The notes under the pieces: generated by a model
Told to the model about the DNA's origin: nothing
The model's input: the letters and a program-made list of their open reading frames with translations, nothing else
Database searches by the model: none
Assembly (NCBI GenBank): GCA_013397865.1
Contig: VZTI01004954.1
Coordinates: 472,703-536,702, forward strand
DNA length: 64,000 nucleotides
From: Struthidea cinerea
Lineage: Eukaryota; Chordata; Aves; Passeriformes; Corcoracidae
Direction: 5' to 3'
In this document: positions 13,021 to 26,491 of the stretch, piece by piece
How positions within the stretch are numbered: the first letter of the stretch is position 1
Layout of the letters: each line of letters opens with the position of its first letter
Position numbers and translations under genes: made by a program

Positions 13021-16000
13021 TCCACATATGTGCACGTGTACACACACTACTGTGTCCACGCTGACAAGCGATGCTGGGGTACAGCCCCAAGGACAACCAT
13101 CCCAGCGGAGGCGCAGGAAAGGAGTTAACACTCACTGGCTTGTGCACAGAAATACAATCCCCATCTCCTCTGAGCTCCCAGAGAGAAATCGGTGAAAACA
13201 TCAAACCGCACGTCCTGTACTGTGGGGCTGATACGCCGGAGCTATGAACTTTCTCTTTGAGGTGGTAATGGTTTGGCTGGCAGCCAGGAGCGGCAGCCGT
13301 GAACGGAAAGGGGGACTTCCAGAGATAAGCTATTTTCAGCCAACGGGGCTTCTCGCCACGAAATAAATAGAAAAAAGGACGAGCTCTACGTCTGCAGTCA
13401 TGTGTCCTGCTTTCGTGGATTTGGCCTATTTTCTGAAGAATGGCTGTAATTCAGCTTGAATTTCCCCTGGATTGCTGCCAGCAAAATAGGAAGCTGTTGC
13501 TATTGCCAAGGAGCGAACAGGAATTTATATAGTAACTCAGCCATAGGGACAAGATGACAGCTAACGGCTTAGCTGCTGCTAGGAGGAAAAGCAGACCTGG
13601 GAGGAACCTGGATTTTCTCAGGATCACAGCAGTTCAGTCCTTTCTACATCTTTGACATTATCCCCTTCAGTCTGGACTGGGCAACATTGAAGCACAGTAT
13701 CTGTGCTCCAAACCAAGGGATGGGAGCAGAGCAGCTTTCAGCATTTAGGAAAATCACCTGTATTTGAGTGAAATTCAGAGTTAAAATGAACATAAAGGAA
13801 CTTTAGAGCAGTTCTTTGCAATGCTAACCCTGTGCCCTGCTTGCTCTGGCTCAATGCTGGGATCCTGTGGTCTCTCCTCTCCCTGTGCAAAGGGGTGCTG
13901 AGTATTTCCCTTGCAATGATGTGAGGCAGCTCCTCTGTGGGAATCCAGCTTTTTGTGATTATTTTTCTATTTAAATAACTTCTTTAGTTATCGTGTGCAC
14001 CATTTCCACTTCTGTTTCATTCCTTAATAAAGAAGGGGAGTAGTTTATCATGCTCGGCAGAGTATGGACGTGGTGAAAGACATACTGTTCTGAAGGATTT
14101 AAAGTTAATTTCCGTCGGACAGAGAGACTGTTGTTTGGGGTACTTCCACAGCCGCCTTTCCCCTCTGTTCTGGCTGCCTTGGGTCCACAGGGAGCCTTTG
14201 CCTTGTGTCTTTGGGCGGCTCTTCCCCCTGCCTGGACCCCGTGTGCTGGGAGGTTTGTAAGTCTGTAATGCTTTAGATTCTGAGGGATACAGCTGGGACT
14301 CAGGCCTGCTGTGTGATGGGACACAGCGGAGAGGTAAATCTGGGTGCCACAGAGCTCATCACCTCTGACTGCCCACTCCCATCATGAAAGCCAGAGTCTC
14401 TCCATGCTGTGCTGGGGTTTTTGCCAAGACCTACGAGATACTTCACTGTATGGAATGCCACCCCTTGAACCACCAGATTCAGGAAAGAGGTCATCTTGGA
14501 GGCAGTTTCACCTCTTCCAGGCACTCCCCAGCTGCTGCCCAAGGGAATATATCTCAATCGGTGCAGCAGGCAGAATGGGCTGTAGCTCAATTTTCCATGG
14601 ACTTGCTCATCCCAGCTGAGCAGGAGCAGCGTGATGCCCATGGCTCAGCAGCACTGAGCACTCTACTGAGCTCTCTTGCCCAGGCAAAGCTCCCACCTTG
14701 GCAGGGCTGACCCTGCAGCAGCAGGAGGGAAAATGAAGAGTGAATTTGCAGCACTGGTGCTGTTTGCTGTCGGCCCGATAAAAATGGCACCTTGCCCAAG
14801 TCTTCTATAAATCACAGGTTCCATTTGGAAAGGAGTTTTCTGTGGTAATTAATGAGCCAGTATAAAGACATTAAATGGAGAATGTGTAGTGATAGAAAGG
14901 CTTGTCATTCACTGAGCCATCTTCCCCCATGTGAATAACCACGGGGGAACAAAGGCCAAACTCCTTATAGACTAAAGTGCACTATCTCTGATAGCTGGGA
15001 ATGAAGTAATTCTCTGAAAATAACAAAGGCGCAGTGAAATACATTAGTAAACTAATTACGAGAGAGCTGGTAAAAACAGATGCTGAAAATTTAAAGCTAT
15101 TACTGGAATGATTGCTGGCAGAAAAATGGGGGCTGACAACAAAAAATTAAAAAATGCATCTCATTTAAAATTCATTAGCCTGTAAATCAGGACAGCTCCC
15201 CCCTGTCTGAAAGTGAGGCTGATGGCATTTCCATGGGCAGTCGTGATGAAAAGCTTCCTTGCCTTCACCTTTACAGATTCCACCAGTGCCTCCGGAGATG
15301 CCGAAACAAAGTGTGCACTCGTTGGCGAGCATGAAAAAGCAGGGAAGCTGCTGGCTTTGCTCTGGGAGGTCTGAGCAGGGATGTTTCTACCCTGTTGTGA
15401 GGTGTTGTGAGGGCTGCTGAGGATAACACCTCATGCTTGCTTGGTGCGCTGCCTCTCCAAACTGATGAAAAGTGGGATTGCTCGTCCATCCGCACTCGAT
15501 ACTGGAAGGAGTTGGCTGCAAAAAAAGTGGTCCAGGGCCAAAACCAGCTGTGTGGGAGCTTCCTCTTTTACTATCTCCATCAATATTTGGGAGAGGGATG
15601 GAAAACATCAGTATTGTGCAACAAATCAAAATGGTAACTATGTAATTTGTCTTAATTGTGTGTGTCAGAGTAGGAAAAACATGAGGAGCTCCGGATGGGA
15701 ATCTGGCAGGAGAGACCTGCATGCTGGCAGCGTGCTGCGCACTTTGCTCTGCCCTTTCTGAGCCAACCTCTCCCAGAGGCTTGTGGACAGCTTGCCCTTC
15801 ATTTTCTCATTACTTCAGGGGTCTGCAGGGGCACTTGAGTGGGATAAATCATCGCTATTTTGCAAAGAGCAAATGTGTGCTTCAGAGGAAAGTCCTGAAG
15901 AAGCCATTGCTGTGGATGCAACAGGAGGGGCATCTTCTTGTGATGCTAGAGGGGAACCCTGCTTTGGGATGGGGGAGCCTTGTGTGATGCTAGGGTTTCT

Positions 16001-19000
16001 TAAGAAGTCACCTCACAAAAACATAAGAGCCCTTCGTGGTGAGTTGTACATCTGGGCAGGTGTCACAGCAGCCAGTGTTGCCTGGACAGCATCACCCTTG
16101 GTGCTGGAGCCCTGTGCTGTTGACAGATAACCCCTTCCTGCACTGCAGAATCACCAGCCCCATGTGCACTCCACCCAGGCAAATTAAGAGTTGTTTATGA
16201 CATTTAATACTCCCCCTTCCCTCCAGCAGCAGGGCAGCAGGACCACCGGTTTGGCTTCACAAATGGTCGCCTCAGGATACACTAAATGCTGTCATGAGCC
16301 AGAGAGCAATTTCATCTTGAAAAATTACTGCAATAGAGCTCCCTGGTAAAGGTCTCTCCCAGCAATGCCTCCCTCTTTGCCAGAAACTTCTTCTTTCCCT
16401 GAAACCAATTTGAGAGCGCTAAAGGGGCTGTTTATTAGTCAGTTCCCCTGCAAAACAAGAGGGTGCTGAAAGATGAATAACCATCCTGGGCTGTCTGCTG
16501 TGCTGCTCGGCGTAGCAGGTAACGTGATGGGATGCTGCCATATGCTCTGAGCATGAAGGGAAGTGAGAAACTTGATCCATGGGATTGCCAAGATGCATCT
16601 TTCAAAGTAGCTTATAAGGAGCAGCATTGCCTCATAGGTAGCGTGTGCTACTGGTACTCAAGGGACGGTGTTGGATTTTGGTTGTGACCATGGGTGTCAC
16701 TTTGTGTCTGTCCCTAAAATGACCGATAACTTTATAGGAAAGGTGTGAGAGTGCTCAGACAGTCCTGGTTACTCGCTGCACTGCAGAGAGGGTGTTTGTG
16801 CCGATGCACTCCCTGCTCTTGCTTCCAGGCTGGGATGATTTCTGGCTGCAGCCACATTATAAGAGGTCTTGGGTCTGAGCAGGCAGAATTTGGGCAGTGC
16901 TGCTGCATGAGGGAGTGCGTGGCAAAGGCCAGATACTCTCAAGGGTTTCCTGTGGCATTGGCAGCTCCCCTGGTGCTCTCTGCTCTTCTAAGTTAAGGCA
17001 AACAAGGGTGGTGGGCTGTTGAACGTTGGGGACGCTCCCTCACACGCTGTACTGGGGCAGTGTGGGGACAGTCTCTCTCCAGAGGTGCAGCGTTTTGTGA
17101 GTTTTATAGAAATTGTGAGATACTGCAGTATAAAACAGTCCTCGGGCCATAGGGCCCCTGTTCATTTCCGTGTGTGGTGCAGAGGCTGCGTTTATCCAGT
17201 CAAAAATCTTTCCTGCTCATGGGAGAGTACCCTTGCATCAGCAGCTGATGGTAGTATAGTTAATTTTCCAATAAGTGAGCTATAATCAATACCGTGAATA
17301 TACTAAATATCCTCTAGGACTGGAATATGGGCTTGGAGATGCCTGTGATTGTGCTGGAGAGGCTGGGTGGGCTGATGATGAGCAGCACATTCAGTCAAGC
17401 CTCAGGAAGAGGAGTAGAGCTGCAGAGCAGGCATTCAGAGGTTTTCCAGGTGCCACCCTACAGGGACCTTTTCAGGAAGAACCCATCATCCTCCTCACAG
17501 CCTGGTTCCTTCGCTTGTGCAGGGTGGGTAGAGCAACCAGGGGCTCCTGAGGATGTTCCCTCTGACTCCTGCTCTGCATGCAGTGGAGATGTGTTCATTA
17601 CTTTCACAGGATATTTATCATCCCTACACAGAAGCAGCCCCCACAGGGCTCTGTGCTTTTTTCTGCTTCTGAAAGCAGCAGACCCAACAGTAAATCATGG
17701 GTCAGTAGCGTTTGTCGGGGCTGTTCATAGTGATGCAGCAGGGAGGTGACCTGAGCTGGATTTGGCTCACAGTCATTTCATAGGTTATGCAAAAAGTTGA
17801 GAAGCCACAGTCCCAGACCAGGCAACAATTTGCCTCCTGGTGGACTTGAGTCATGAGGTAGTAGATTTCCCCTCCCACTCCCCTTCTAAAATATCTGTTG
17901 CATGTTCCCTCCCGTGGGCAGCTGCTGTGTCCCACTGCGAGGCATTATCTCGGTTGTCTCCCTTTCATCCCTGTCCCAGGAGCTTGGCACTGGAGAATAA
18001 AATAAGCCAGGTGGAGACTTTTTTCCTCAACCAGAGAAGTCTGTCTGATGTGCTGTCTTCTCAACCTATTTTAAATTCTTCCAGTCAGCTTTGATTGCGG
18101 GTGAAAACAAGAGACATGCGGATGCAAAATGCAGAGAGAACAGAGCCTGGACCATCCTCCATCCATGCTCTGAGCCATCCTGTTAGCTCCAGGGGAAAAA
18201 AGCAACAGACAAAGCAAAAGAGGAATAAGCATTTGTTTGCAAATATTCCAAATAAAAAGTGTTCAGGACTGACCCTTTCCCCGTACCTCTGCACAGACCA
18301 AGGTGAGTCGTCCTCCCTCTCTTATCTCACCGTGTGTTTTGGTTCCTCTTAAATGAACTACATTCCTCTAAAATGTCTTCCTTGCTTCAAACTCTCCTGA
18401 GTCTTGCAGCCCATATTCTTTTGAGATCTGAGGCTCAGTGTGGATGACAGAGATTTGGGATTTTCCCTGCTATGATTAGTGGACAGGGGCAGAGAGGATT
18501 TTCCTCTGTGCTGGGAGAGACATGGCTGTTCTTTAATATTTCCCTCCCTTTCCAAAGCTAAGAGAAAGGCAATTTTTCTTCCCTTTAGATGTGAGTGAAG
18601 GGCCCCGCTCCTGCTACTCTTGGAGAATTAAATAGATAAATGGGCGGCGCTGTTGTTCACGCTTCACTATGCACAAAGCAACTTGCATTCAAAATTGGGC
18701 TCATGGCAGTTCAGCAACAACCTCGCACAATAGCGTCATTAGACACGCAGGGCCAGCTCGCAGGCGCAGAGGCTGCTCTCCAGCTGGAGTAGCCACCGGG
18801 CTGGCCTGACCTGGGCTTTTTTTTTAGCTTTATAAAAATGCATCTTTAAAAAAAAAATGTGTAGAAAGAAGATTCAGTGTGTTTTTCTTAAAGACTTGGG
18901 CAGGCATTGCTGTTTGAAGGCAGGGGGAAGAGAGGAGAGGATGGGATTTGTGGTGTCCACACACCCCCCGTCTTTTGTGCCGGCTCCTTCTCGTAGGGAA

Positions 19001-21269
19001 ATCCTCCATTTCCAGAGTGTGGAGGGGGCAAATAAGGGACCTATGTCTGCAGAGCCTTCACCTGCTGACTTCTTCAAGAATGTTCCCTGGCAGGTTGCTG
19101 ACTTAGTGGTGAAGGTCTCTTAAGCCAAGAGGGAGTTGAAAAGTAATCCCTCTGCTTGCCTTGGCACTGGTGGCTTTCAGGGAAAGGAGCTGGGTGCTCT
19201 GTGAATCTCACAGATAGTGAAGGTTGGTTCTGCTGGAGCTCTCAGCCTGATTTGAGAGTGGTTCAAATTTGGCATTAATTGGCATGGTGTTCATTGTGTT
19301 TTAAAAACAACCCTGACTTCTGCTGACCTGAGGAGGAATTCAGTTTTATTAGTGAGTAGAGAAATTTAGTATAAAAAATCAGCTGCTCACTGTCATTTGA
19401 GATGGAGCCAATCTTGGAAGGGGTCAGCTTGCCCATGGCTTGTTCTCTTGCACAAAAAAATAATTTGCCTCCCAGATTTCACGTTCCTCAGTTGTAACGG
19501 AGGTAACGAAGCCTGCCCTCCTTGGTAGGAGCATCTGGAAGCCCAGGTACTGGAGGCACATCCCCATAAAATTCTTCTTCCTTATATTGTGTTAACTTTG
19601 AGGCATTTTAACTGCATGCCTCCACTAGAAAAGGTCGATTTAACAGGTTAGTGACAGAAATGTGGAGAAAGGATCTTGACTTGTGGGCTGCTGTTTGTGG
19701 ACTGCCTGGCATCCATGGTGGTGTGGATGCTCACTCCTCCCCAGCATCGCCTTGTGTCAGAGCCAGCCTGGGTCTCTGTAAGTAATTTAAAATCAAGAGG
19801 CAATTTGATTGCAGAACTAGCTGCCCTTCCCAAATGCTCTCCTAACACCATGCTTGGCTCTGAACCTTTCAAGTCTTCCTCCTCTCCTTGTGCCTGCACA
19901 ATGTTTGCGTTTTAATGACTCTAAAGGCCTTTGCTTTGACATACCAAGTTAATGTTTTCTTTTTCTGTATCAAATCTAGGTCAATCTCTGGCTTAGCACT
20001 AATGCTGTACTGAGCAAAAAAGGATTGGCCACTAATGGTTTCAATTTAGTTTTTTATGGAGTAGAGAAAATTTCACTCGATAGCTATTTTCATTTTTATT
20101 CCATTGGCCTTTCCACCAGGCCTGTTGGGATGGAGAAAGTGCTTGTGATTTGATTAGAGGAGATCCCAGAATGAATCCTTCATTAATATGGATGAGGATG
20201 AGAGTTGCTGCTCACCTGTGCTGTGTCCATAGGACATGCGTTCAGGGACTGCATCCCAGTGGGGGTTAAGTGGTGGGCAGTCCCGAGCTTGCGGGTTTCT
20301 TTAGGGAAGAGCCTCACCTGTGATACAGCATCATCCTAATTGAGGTCCTTAGTTATGTAACACAGGGGAAGGAGAGATGAAGAGTAACTCCTCTGCTTCA
20401 TGTGTCCATGTGCCTGTAGACAGCTCAGTCTGAATCTATCCTTGGCCAACATCTCTGGGAGGAGGCTCCTCTATGCCTGCAGCGTCAGAGGGCTGCCAGG
20501 GCCATTCCCTGTCTGCTGTGAGCCCTAATTTTGTCTTTCCCTGCCTTGTGCCAGTCTCTGTGTACTGCAGCCAAAATCCAGGTGGGATGATAGTAGAAGC
20601 ACTGAGACACCACAGCTTGGAGCATTAATGTGGAGCAATGAGTGTGAGTGTGATTTATGTTACTTTTATGGCTTGATGACGCAAGGAGATGGCAGAGGGA
20701 AGTTTAATGGGAACAGGGTGGTATTCACCCCTCTGATGATGGTAAAAAAGGCCTGGGGCAGCACCAGTTCCTCCGCTGGCACGTGGATGCTGCATTGCTG
20801 GGTAGCAGAGACCACTGGCAGATGAATTAGTGAGTGCCTCCCCTCTTAGGAGCTCGCGGGTGAATATTGTGATTGCATGTATTTATTTTTAAAATTATTA
20901 TGGCCATTAGCATAGAAATGAACTGCAGCTCCCTGGCTGCTGGCCAACCCCACCCGGGCTGGCGTGCAGCTCTTCTCTGTGGCGGCTGGAACAAAAGCAC
21001 CCAGCTGGTAGCGGGGCTCCTGCTGCTTGCCACGGAAAGACAAGTGACAAACAGGAGCAAGCACTCTGCTGCATGAGTTTGTTACAGTCAGTTGGGACGT
21101 ATATAAAAACCTCAGATGGGTCAGCAGAGATTTAGCGCCTCCAGGCAATGCCCTGTGAAGCAGTTGAGTTCCTATCCCTCTCCTTCTTCCTGGTGATTTA
21201 TTCCCAGGCTGAAAACCCGGTAATCACTCACACTGAAGTTTTGTTGCTGTTTTACAGGAGATGCTCCAA

Positions 21270-21640
21270 AAGTCTTTTGTCTCTGCAACTGTAAATAAAC
21301 TCGTAAACCTGTTTTAAAAATAGCATTTTGTAGCTTAGTGCATGAATTTTTAATGCATCTTCTGCAAACCAGCTGGTCTTGGCAAGGGTCACAGTGTTTC
21401 CTAGGCATTTAACATAAAATTGTGCTTCAAAGCCACATTATAGTGTCGTTGAAGAGTAATATTTTACTTAACATCCTCATAACTGAATTATTTATAACTT
21501 GCCATGTTTTATTAATGGTAAATATTAATACTGGTGTCTTTAAGAGTAGAGGTTATTGCTGCAGTTTTACCTATACGAGGTGATATTATTGAAATAAAGA
21601 AATAGTGATGAATTCTGTAGCCGGCAGAGCAAACTGTGTG
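21270..21640. promoter_or_regulatory. Candidate conserved non-coding element in upstream intron
   Basis: This is AT-rich, repeat-free sequence with clustered ATTA/TAAT cores, two TAATGCAT/GCATGAAT-type strings and no open frame. It is labelled only by texture; no alignment was made. Confidence 0.25.
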
Positions 21641-22679
21641 CTGGGGCTGTTCTCATTCACACCTCCCTCTTTTATCAACTCTGTCAGCCACTAAAAAACC
21701 TCAGTGCTGAGCATCTGTACATTTGAAAGGAATTTTCCTGCAGGCATCTGAATCCCTGCTCTTCTTTAAAATTTTCTTAGAGAGCTTTGTGTCATTCTCA
21801 GTAATTCTTGGGTTCATTTCTTGGTGAGGGCCCATAAGCTTTGGCTTTGCAAAAATGCTCACCCTGGTCTGGGTCTCCAGCCTTGAGCTGTTCTGCACGC
21901 TCCCTTGAGGTCTCCTGCTGCAGGCACCCCTGGATCCCCCATCTTTTGAAGCATCCCTTGCCACCTTGGAAGAGGCATCGCCTGGTGTGGGAGACCTCCT
22001 AGCAGCCTTTGGGCTCCTTCCTACATGGCTGAGTGCTCTGGGCCATGATCAGTCTCATTTCAAGGCTAAATCTATATGAATTGAGTAAATTGCCATTGCA
22101 CCATTGGGCTCCATCCTTTACCAGAGAGGATAATTGCATTGGCTTTCATCTTGGGAAAGGGAAATACAATTTTCTGTGATCTTTCACCTTGTGCTGGTGT
22201 GTCCCCATCTGGCAGGGAACAGTGTGCGGCCACTCCCCGGTCCAGCTCCCGACATGGAGCTGGCTGCCCGTCCCACCCTCATACCTACAAAACCTTCCGA
22301 ACCCTACAACTGTGCAGGGCCAGGGCTTTGCTTCATGTTACTCCATCAGCTTAACAAATCTGCCATCAGCGGGTTGAGAGCAGTGGTTGCGGGAGCAGCG
22401 CAGGTTAATGCAACACATATTTAATGTATGATTGCTAATGGCCATCTCCCATCTGCCTGAGCCCAAGTTCAGTTTGCAGATGAATGATTAAGCTGCCCTG
22501 ACACATAGGCAGCTTGTTCCTTAGCAGACCTACAGTCATTACACTTGATGCATGTGAAAGGGGACGAGGCTTTCTTGCTGGGGAGAGGATGTCATCGGGC
22601 TGGGTGGTGGAGCAGGGGGTTCTCTTGGAGTTTGTTTTGTATGGTAATGTGAGAGATCTTCCCATGGATGCAGCACTTT

Positions 22680-22830
22680 AAATGAATCATGAGCTCAATA
22701 ACCACTGGGATGTTTATTAGCTTTGAGTATGTTTCTCACGGAGTCAACAGGCAGCACCTTCCAATTAATTAATAGTAATAATTACGGTATTATTTATGTA
22801 GCTCTAACAGCATGCCAGAGTGTTTCTGCA
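22680..22830. promoter_or_regulatory. Homeodomain-core cluster in upstream intron
   Basis: AATTAATTAATAGTAATAAT (from 22762) packs several overlapping TAAT/ATTA cores into about 23 bases, beside TGAATCATGAG and GAGTCAACAG strings. It may be an enhancer fragment or simple AT richness. Confidence 0.25.
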
Positions 22831-23609
22831 CGATGGTTACAGCTGTGGCTTGCTGGAACAGGCTGGTCTGTATTCACCCTGCATGGGCATGCTAGGGTTC
22901 ATCATTTGCTGGTGCTCCCAGCCCCAAAAACCTCTCTTTGCTGAGCTCTTGGCAGCTGCTCTTTCTTTTGGCTGAATCATTTTGCTCCACAGTGTGGTGA
23001 TGTGGCTGTTGCTGCTGCGGTGCTGGAAGGCAGAGTATGCAATGAGCAGGAGCACCTGCAAACAGAGGTGGAAGTCAAGGACGGTACATTTCAGTAGGGT
23101 ATTTTGGTGTTCTTCTGCTCAGGGTATTTAAACAACATGAGTTTAGAAGTCAAGCTGTACATATCAGAAGGATATTTACAACAGGTAAGACATTGATGGC
23201 AACAGAAAGAATCCTTCTCTTTTCTGATGTGGACTAGGATCCAAAGGCTGCTCAAGCTGTTGGGAATGACCTCTGCTAAGTGCCAGTGTAGTGTCTTATG
23301 TTTCTTGCTCCTCCTGCAGACCTTGCTGAGAACCATGAGGATCATGGAGCAAAGTCTCCTGTTCTGGTTGAGTCAGTCAGTTCAATGTGCAGAGGCAAGT
23401 GGGATAACCAAGAACTTCCCACTAGTCTTGCTTTTCCATGCAAAAGGTTAGGCCGCAAGTTGGCCTTCTGCTCTTACATTACATTACAGTCCCATTTGCG
23501 TTCTGTGGGAAATGAGCGTGTTTCTAGGTCATATGTAGTTGCTGACATCTTCCAGTTGTTGGATCTTTCTTCACATGTGAATAATTTTGTCTCTCTTTTT
23601 GTCTTCCAG

Positions 23610-23754
23610 CGATGTCGGACTTCCACATCCATCCTCAGAATGCAGTGGTGGAGGAAGGTGGTGTAGCGAGATTCCAGTGCCAGATCCACGGCTTGCCTGA
23701 GCCAGTCATCCTGTGGCATAAGAACAGCATGCCAGTCAACACAGACAACGAAAG
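23610..23754 (+). CDS. IGDCC3: IGDCC3 exon, first half of Ig domain 2
   Basis: The exon starts two bases into a codon (phase 1) after CTTCCAG and ends after AG of a split Arg codon (phase 2) before GTAGGA. It begins MSDFHIHPQ and carries the first half of an I-set Ig domain: the B-strand Cys (residue 24, in RFQCQ) and the core Trp (36, in ILWHK). The ATG at 23612 is internal to the protein and is not a start codon. The exon pairs with 26492-26622; together they total 276 bases and form a symmetric phase 1-1 module, so the domain could be skipped without a frameshift. The sequence closely resembles the second Ig domain of mammalian IGDCC3 as I remember it. Confidence 0.93.
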
Positions 23755-26491
23755 GTAGGACAGCTCCAAGCCATGTGCTGCTGGCCTTTCTCCAGATGGG
23801 AAAAGATGGCCAGACTTTCTATTGCTTTCACAGTTGTACTTGGACGCAGCTAACCTGGGCTAAGGGTCTTGGCCAGTGTTCCCACCGTGGAAGACTCTCT
23901 TGTTTAGTGTTGTGGCTTTTCTGGTTTGGTTCTCCTTCTGGCCAAACACCTTGCAGGAGTACTGGCATTTCCCAGGAGAGGTAGATAAAGCTATTAGCTG
24001 ATTTTGAAGGGCTTGCACTGGCCCTCCCTGATCAGCCCTGCTCCAGGTTTATTTTCCTGCATGGAGACCTGCCCAACAAGCCTCAAAGAGCTGGGTAGCT
24101 TTGGCATCCTTCATCCCTCCATGGCTCCATTTTGCATAACTCTTTCTGAGACAGATCCATGGCTTAAGATTTTGCATATGGGTCCTGGACTCTTGCAAGT
24201 GCTGAATTACGCTGTGGCTGCTACTCCCAGGTGGACTCCCTCATGTGTGGCAACTGGCGAGCTCCGCAGAGAGCTTCCCACAGCACCCTGAGCTGCCATT
24301 TCCCAAACAATCTCCTAAAGAGAAACTCCAGCTGCCTCCCTTCCCAGCCTAGACCTGGAGCGGCACGTCGCCGCTTCCTGTGTTTGACAGGCTGCTCCCT
24401 TTGTGTCGGAAACATCCCTCATCACAGTTTGATCCTCGGCGCAGCACGGGACAGGTGGCAGGAAACGCGTGCTCAGTGCCGGCAGCCTCCGGTGGCCCCA
24501 GCTGTAGCTTGGGAGCCGCACAACCACTGGTGGGAGACAGTCGTTCACAGCACACCTCAATTGCGGATTGACGTCTGTGCCTTGGGAATATGTGAAACCA
24601 GGAAGCTGTAAATATTTTCATGAAAGCCCCTATTCTTAAAAATGTCAGTTCTGCAGCAGAATGTGGTTGGGTTCTTTGGAGGCAGGAGAAAACATGAGGG
24701 CTGGAACAATGCCTGACCTTCTCAGAGTGGCAGTGAACTTACAGTAGAAGGACCCAAGAGGCCCAAATCTGCTGTGGAAAACTGCAACTGTCGGGTTTTG
24801 TTTTTCCTTGCATTTTTCATCTGAGCTTTTTTTAGCCCAGCACAGGGTTGATTTGTTAAACCTGATCTCCTCTGAAGGCTTCTTACTCATACAGGTGCTA
24901 AACTGGGGATGCAGTAGAGTGGAGCAACTGATCCGAGGTGGCATCAGCAGGAGTAAGGGGTGGAGAACTGGGCTGGATGCCTTGTGGCATTCCAGTGAGA
25001 TGTTGCAGGACAGGTCAAGTTCTCCTGAAGTCCTTCATGCATCATTGATTCTTTCCACTTGAGCCCAGCGACACAGTTGTGGAGATGGTCAGAGACGTGG
25101 CAGGGATTTAAATGTGACCAGGACTTCTTTTCTCCAAGGCTGAGGAACCCCAAGGTTGAGGAGCTTCAAGACTGAGAAGCCAAGACTTTACTCCAACCCA
25201 GAGAGCTCCAAGCTGTGCTCGTTCCCTCTGCTTCTCCTCTGGGGGAGTGAGTCTACCCAAGCCCAGGAGGATGTGGCCTAGGAACAGTTTCCCTACGTTC
25301 GTGTCCTGATTTTGAAGAGATTTTGCTTTTTGTAGGAGTAAAGTTACCAGGGAAGGCTTTTATTGTTAACTCAGTAGATTAATCTCTGACACGAGAGCCT
25401 GGGTGATGAGAGTTGCTTCTCTAACTGAATTGGATTTCTGCATTAATCACGCTTGGTGCATTTCTGCGTATAAAGTGTATATAAATTTGTATGCCGAGTC
25501 TTGCACTTGGAGGCTTTGAAGGCAGAATAATAGCTTTGGAATTGAATCTTCTAATGATGTGGGCAGATTGTTAACAAAAACGAAGGCTTCTTGTAGTATA
25601 ATTCATTCAAAACAATGGGCATTTTAAAGTCCCAGAGAGATTGCAATCAACTTTGGGCCATGTAAAACTGATTGCTGTCATGCTGCCACTGACACGGAGC
25701 CGCACATTTGGAACCTGGCGCAGGAAGCAGGTTATAGGCACTTAACCATGTGCTGATATGGAGAAAGATATTCTTCATCTTCCGGATGGAAATGGATTAT
25801 TAACTCATCACAGTGTAATGACTTACTACCAGCCAATTTAAACAAGTGGTTGCCAAGCAACCTGTAATGTATGTGTACATATATGTGTGTATGTACACAT
25901 GATTTAAATGTGCCTGTGTTTTAAAGATATAAAATATTTATTGATGTTTACATTTTCCCACTCAATATTTATTTTAAACATACCTTTTCATGCATCTGAG
26001 GTTTTAAGGTCATAAGGATTTGAGTCCTGGACCTGGCGTGGGGAGTGTGGAGCACAGGCTTCTCCTGATGCTTGTCTGTGGTCACTGTGCTTCAGCTGAT
26101 GAGTGATGATTCCCATGTCATGATAACTCTAGTGTCAGCTGTCCTCACAAGCAAATGCACTGCCAAAGCTTTTCCACAGGTTAAATAGGAAGCATCTACT
26201 TTGTAGCCTTCCAACAAAAATCACCATTTCTCAAGGATGCATCAGGAGATAGATTATTTTCTTTCACCCCCCTGTAAAAGAAGACTAGAGGCTCAAGTAT
26301 TCAAAAAAAAAAAAGAACTGATGCAGAGGCAGGCATGTGGTCAGCCTGCAGGGGTGTTGGCATCTTAGTGGTATTGGCACCTCTGCACTGGGGTGCAGGG
26401 AGCCAGCCTGCCTTGCCTGGATGGGTGTGCAGCCTGCTGTCACATCATGTACTGCTTTGCAAGCTTTTGATTCTGTTTTCTCTTCCCACAG
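23755..26491 (+). other. IGDCC3: IGDCC3 intron within Ig2
   Basis: This 2.7-kb GT-AG intron (GTAGGA to CCCACAG) splits the Ig2 domain in phase 2. No repeat of recognised family was seen. The half from about 25320 to 25990 is AT-rich and repeat-free, and holds an X-box-like site (25849-25861) and a perfect inverted repeat (25871-25900). The patch around 24350-24550 has more CpG than the rest of the intron. Confidence 0.85.
25320..25990. promoter_or_regulatory. Candidate conserved non-coding element in Ig2 intron
   Basis: This is a long stretch of AT-rich, non-repetitive sequence with no open frame of note, unlike the surrounding drifting intron. It has many homeodomain-type TAAT/ATTA cores, an X-box-like RFX site GTTGCC-A-AGCAAC at 25849-25861, and a 10-bp-arm inverted repeat directly after it. 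Calling it conserved is inference from texture; no alignment was available. It could equally be plain AT-rich intron. Confidence 0.3.

Larger units (their letters stand above)
1..23609 (+). other. IGDCC3: IGDCC3 upstream intron (partial), no coding exon recognised
   Basis: This 23.6-kb stretch lies upstream of the Ig2 exon and ends in a good acceptor (pyrimidine-rich, CTTCCAG at 23603-23609). I found no Ig1-like exon (Cys, then Trp, then DxGxYxC in a phase-1 exon) on the + strand, and no recognisable gene on the - strand. Short open frames here lack domains. The stretch holds one + CR1 (6141-6363), one - CR1 (12790-13020), a GC- and CpG-richer patch (9590-9930) and several AT-rich blocks that read like conserved non-coding DNA (2830-2940, 7640-7960, 13380-13560, 14930-15200, 18630-18790, 21270-21640, 22680-22830). 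If Ig1 is encoded by one upstream exon, this is the intron between Ig1 and Ig2. Confidence 0.7.

Noticed and set aside
23612..23614. ATG as a possible translation start of a shorter isoform
   Set aside because: It follows a normal splice acceptor by two bases and lies inside the Ig2 N-terminus. No signal peptide follows, and the family has an equivalent internal Met.
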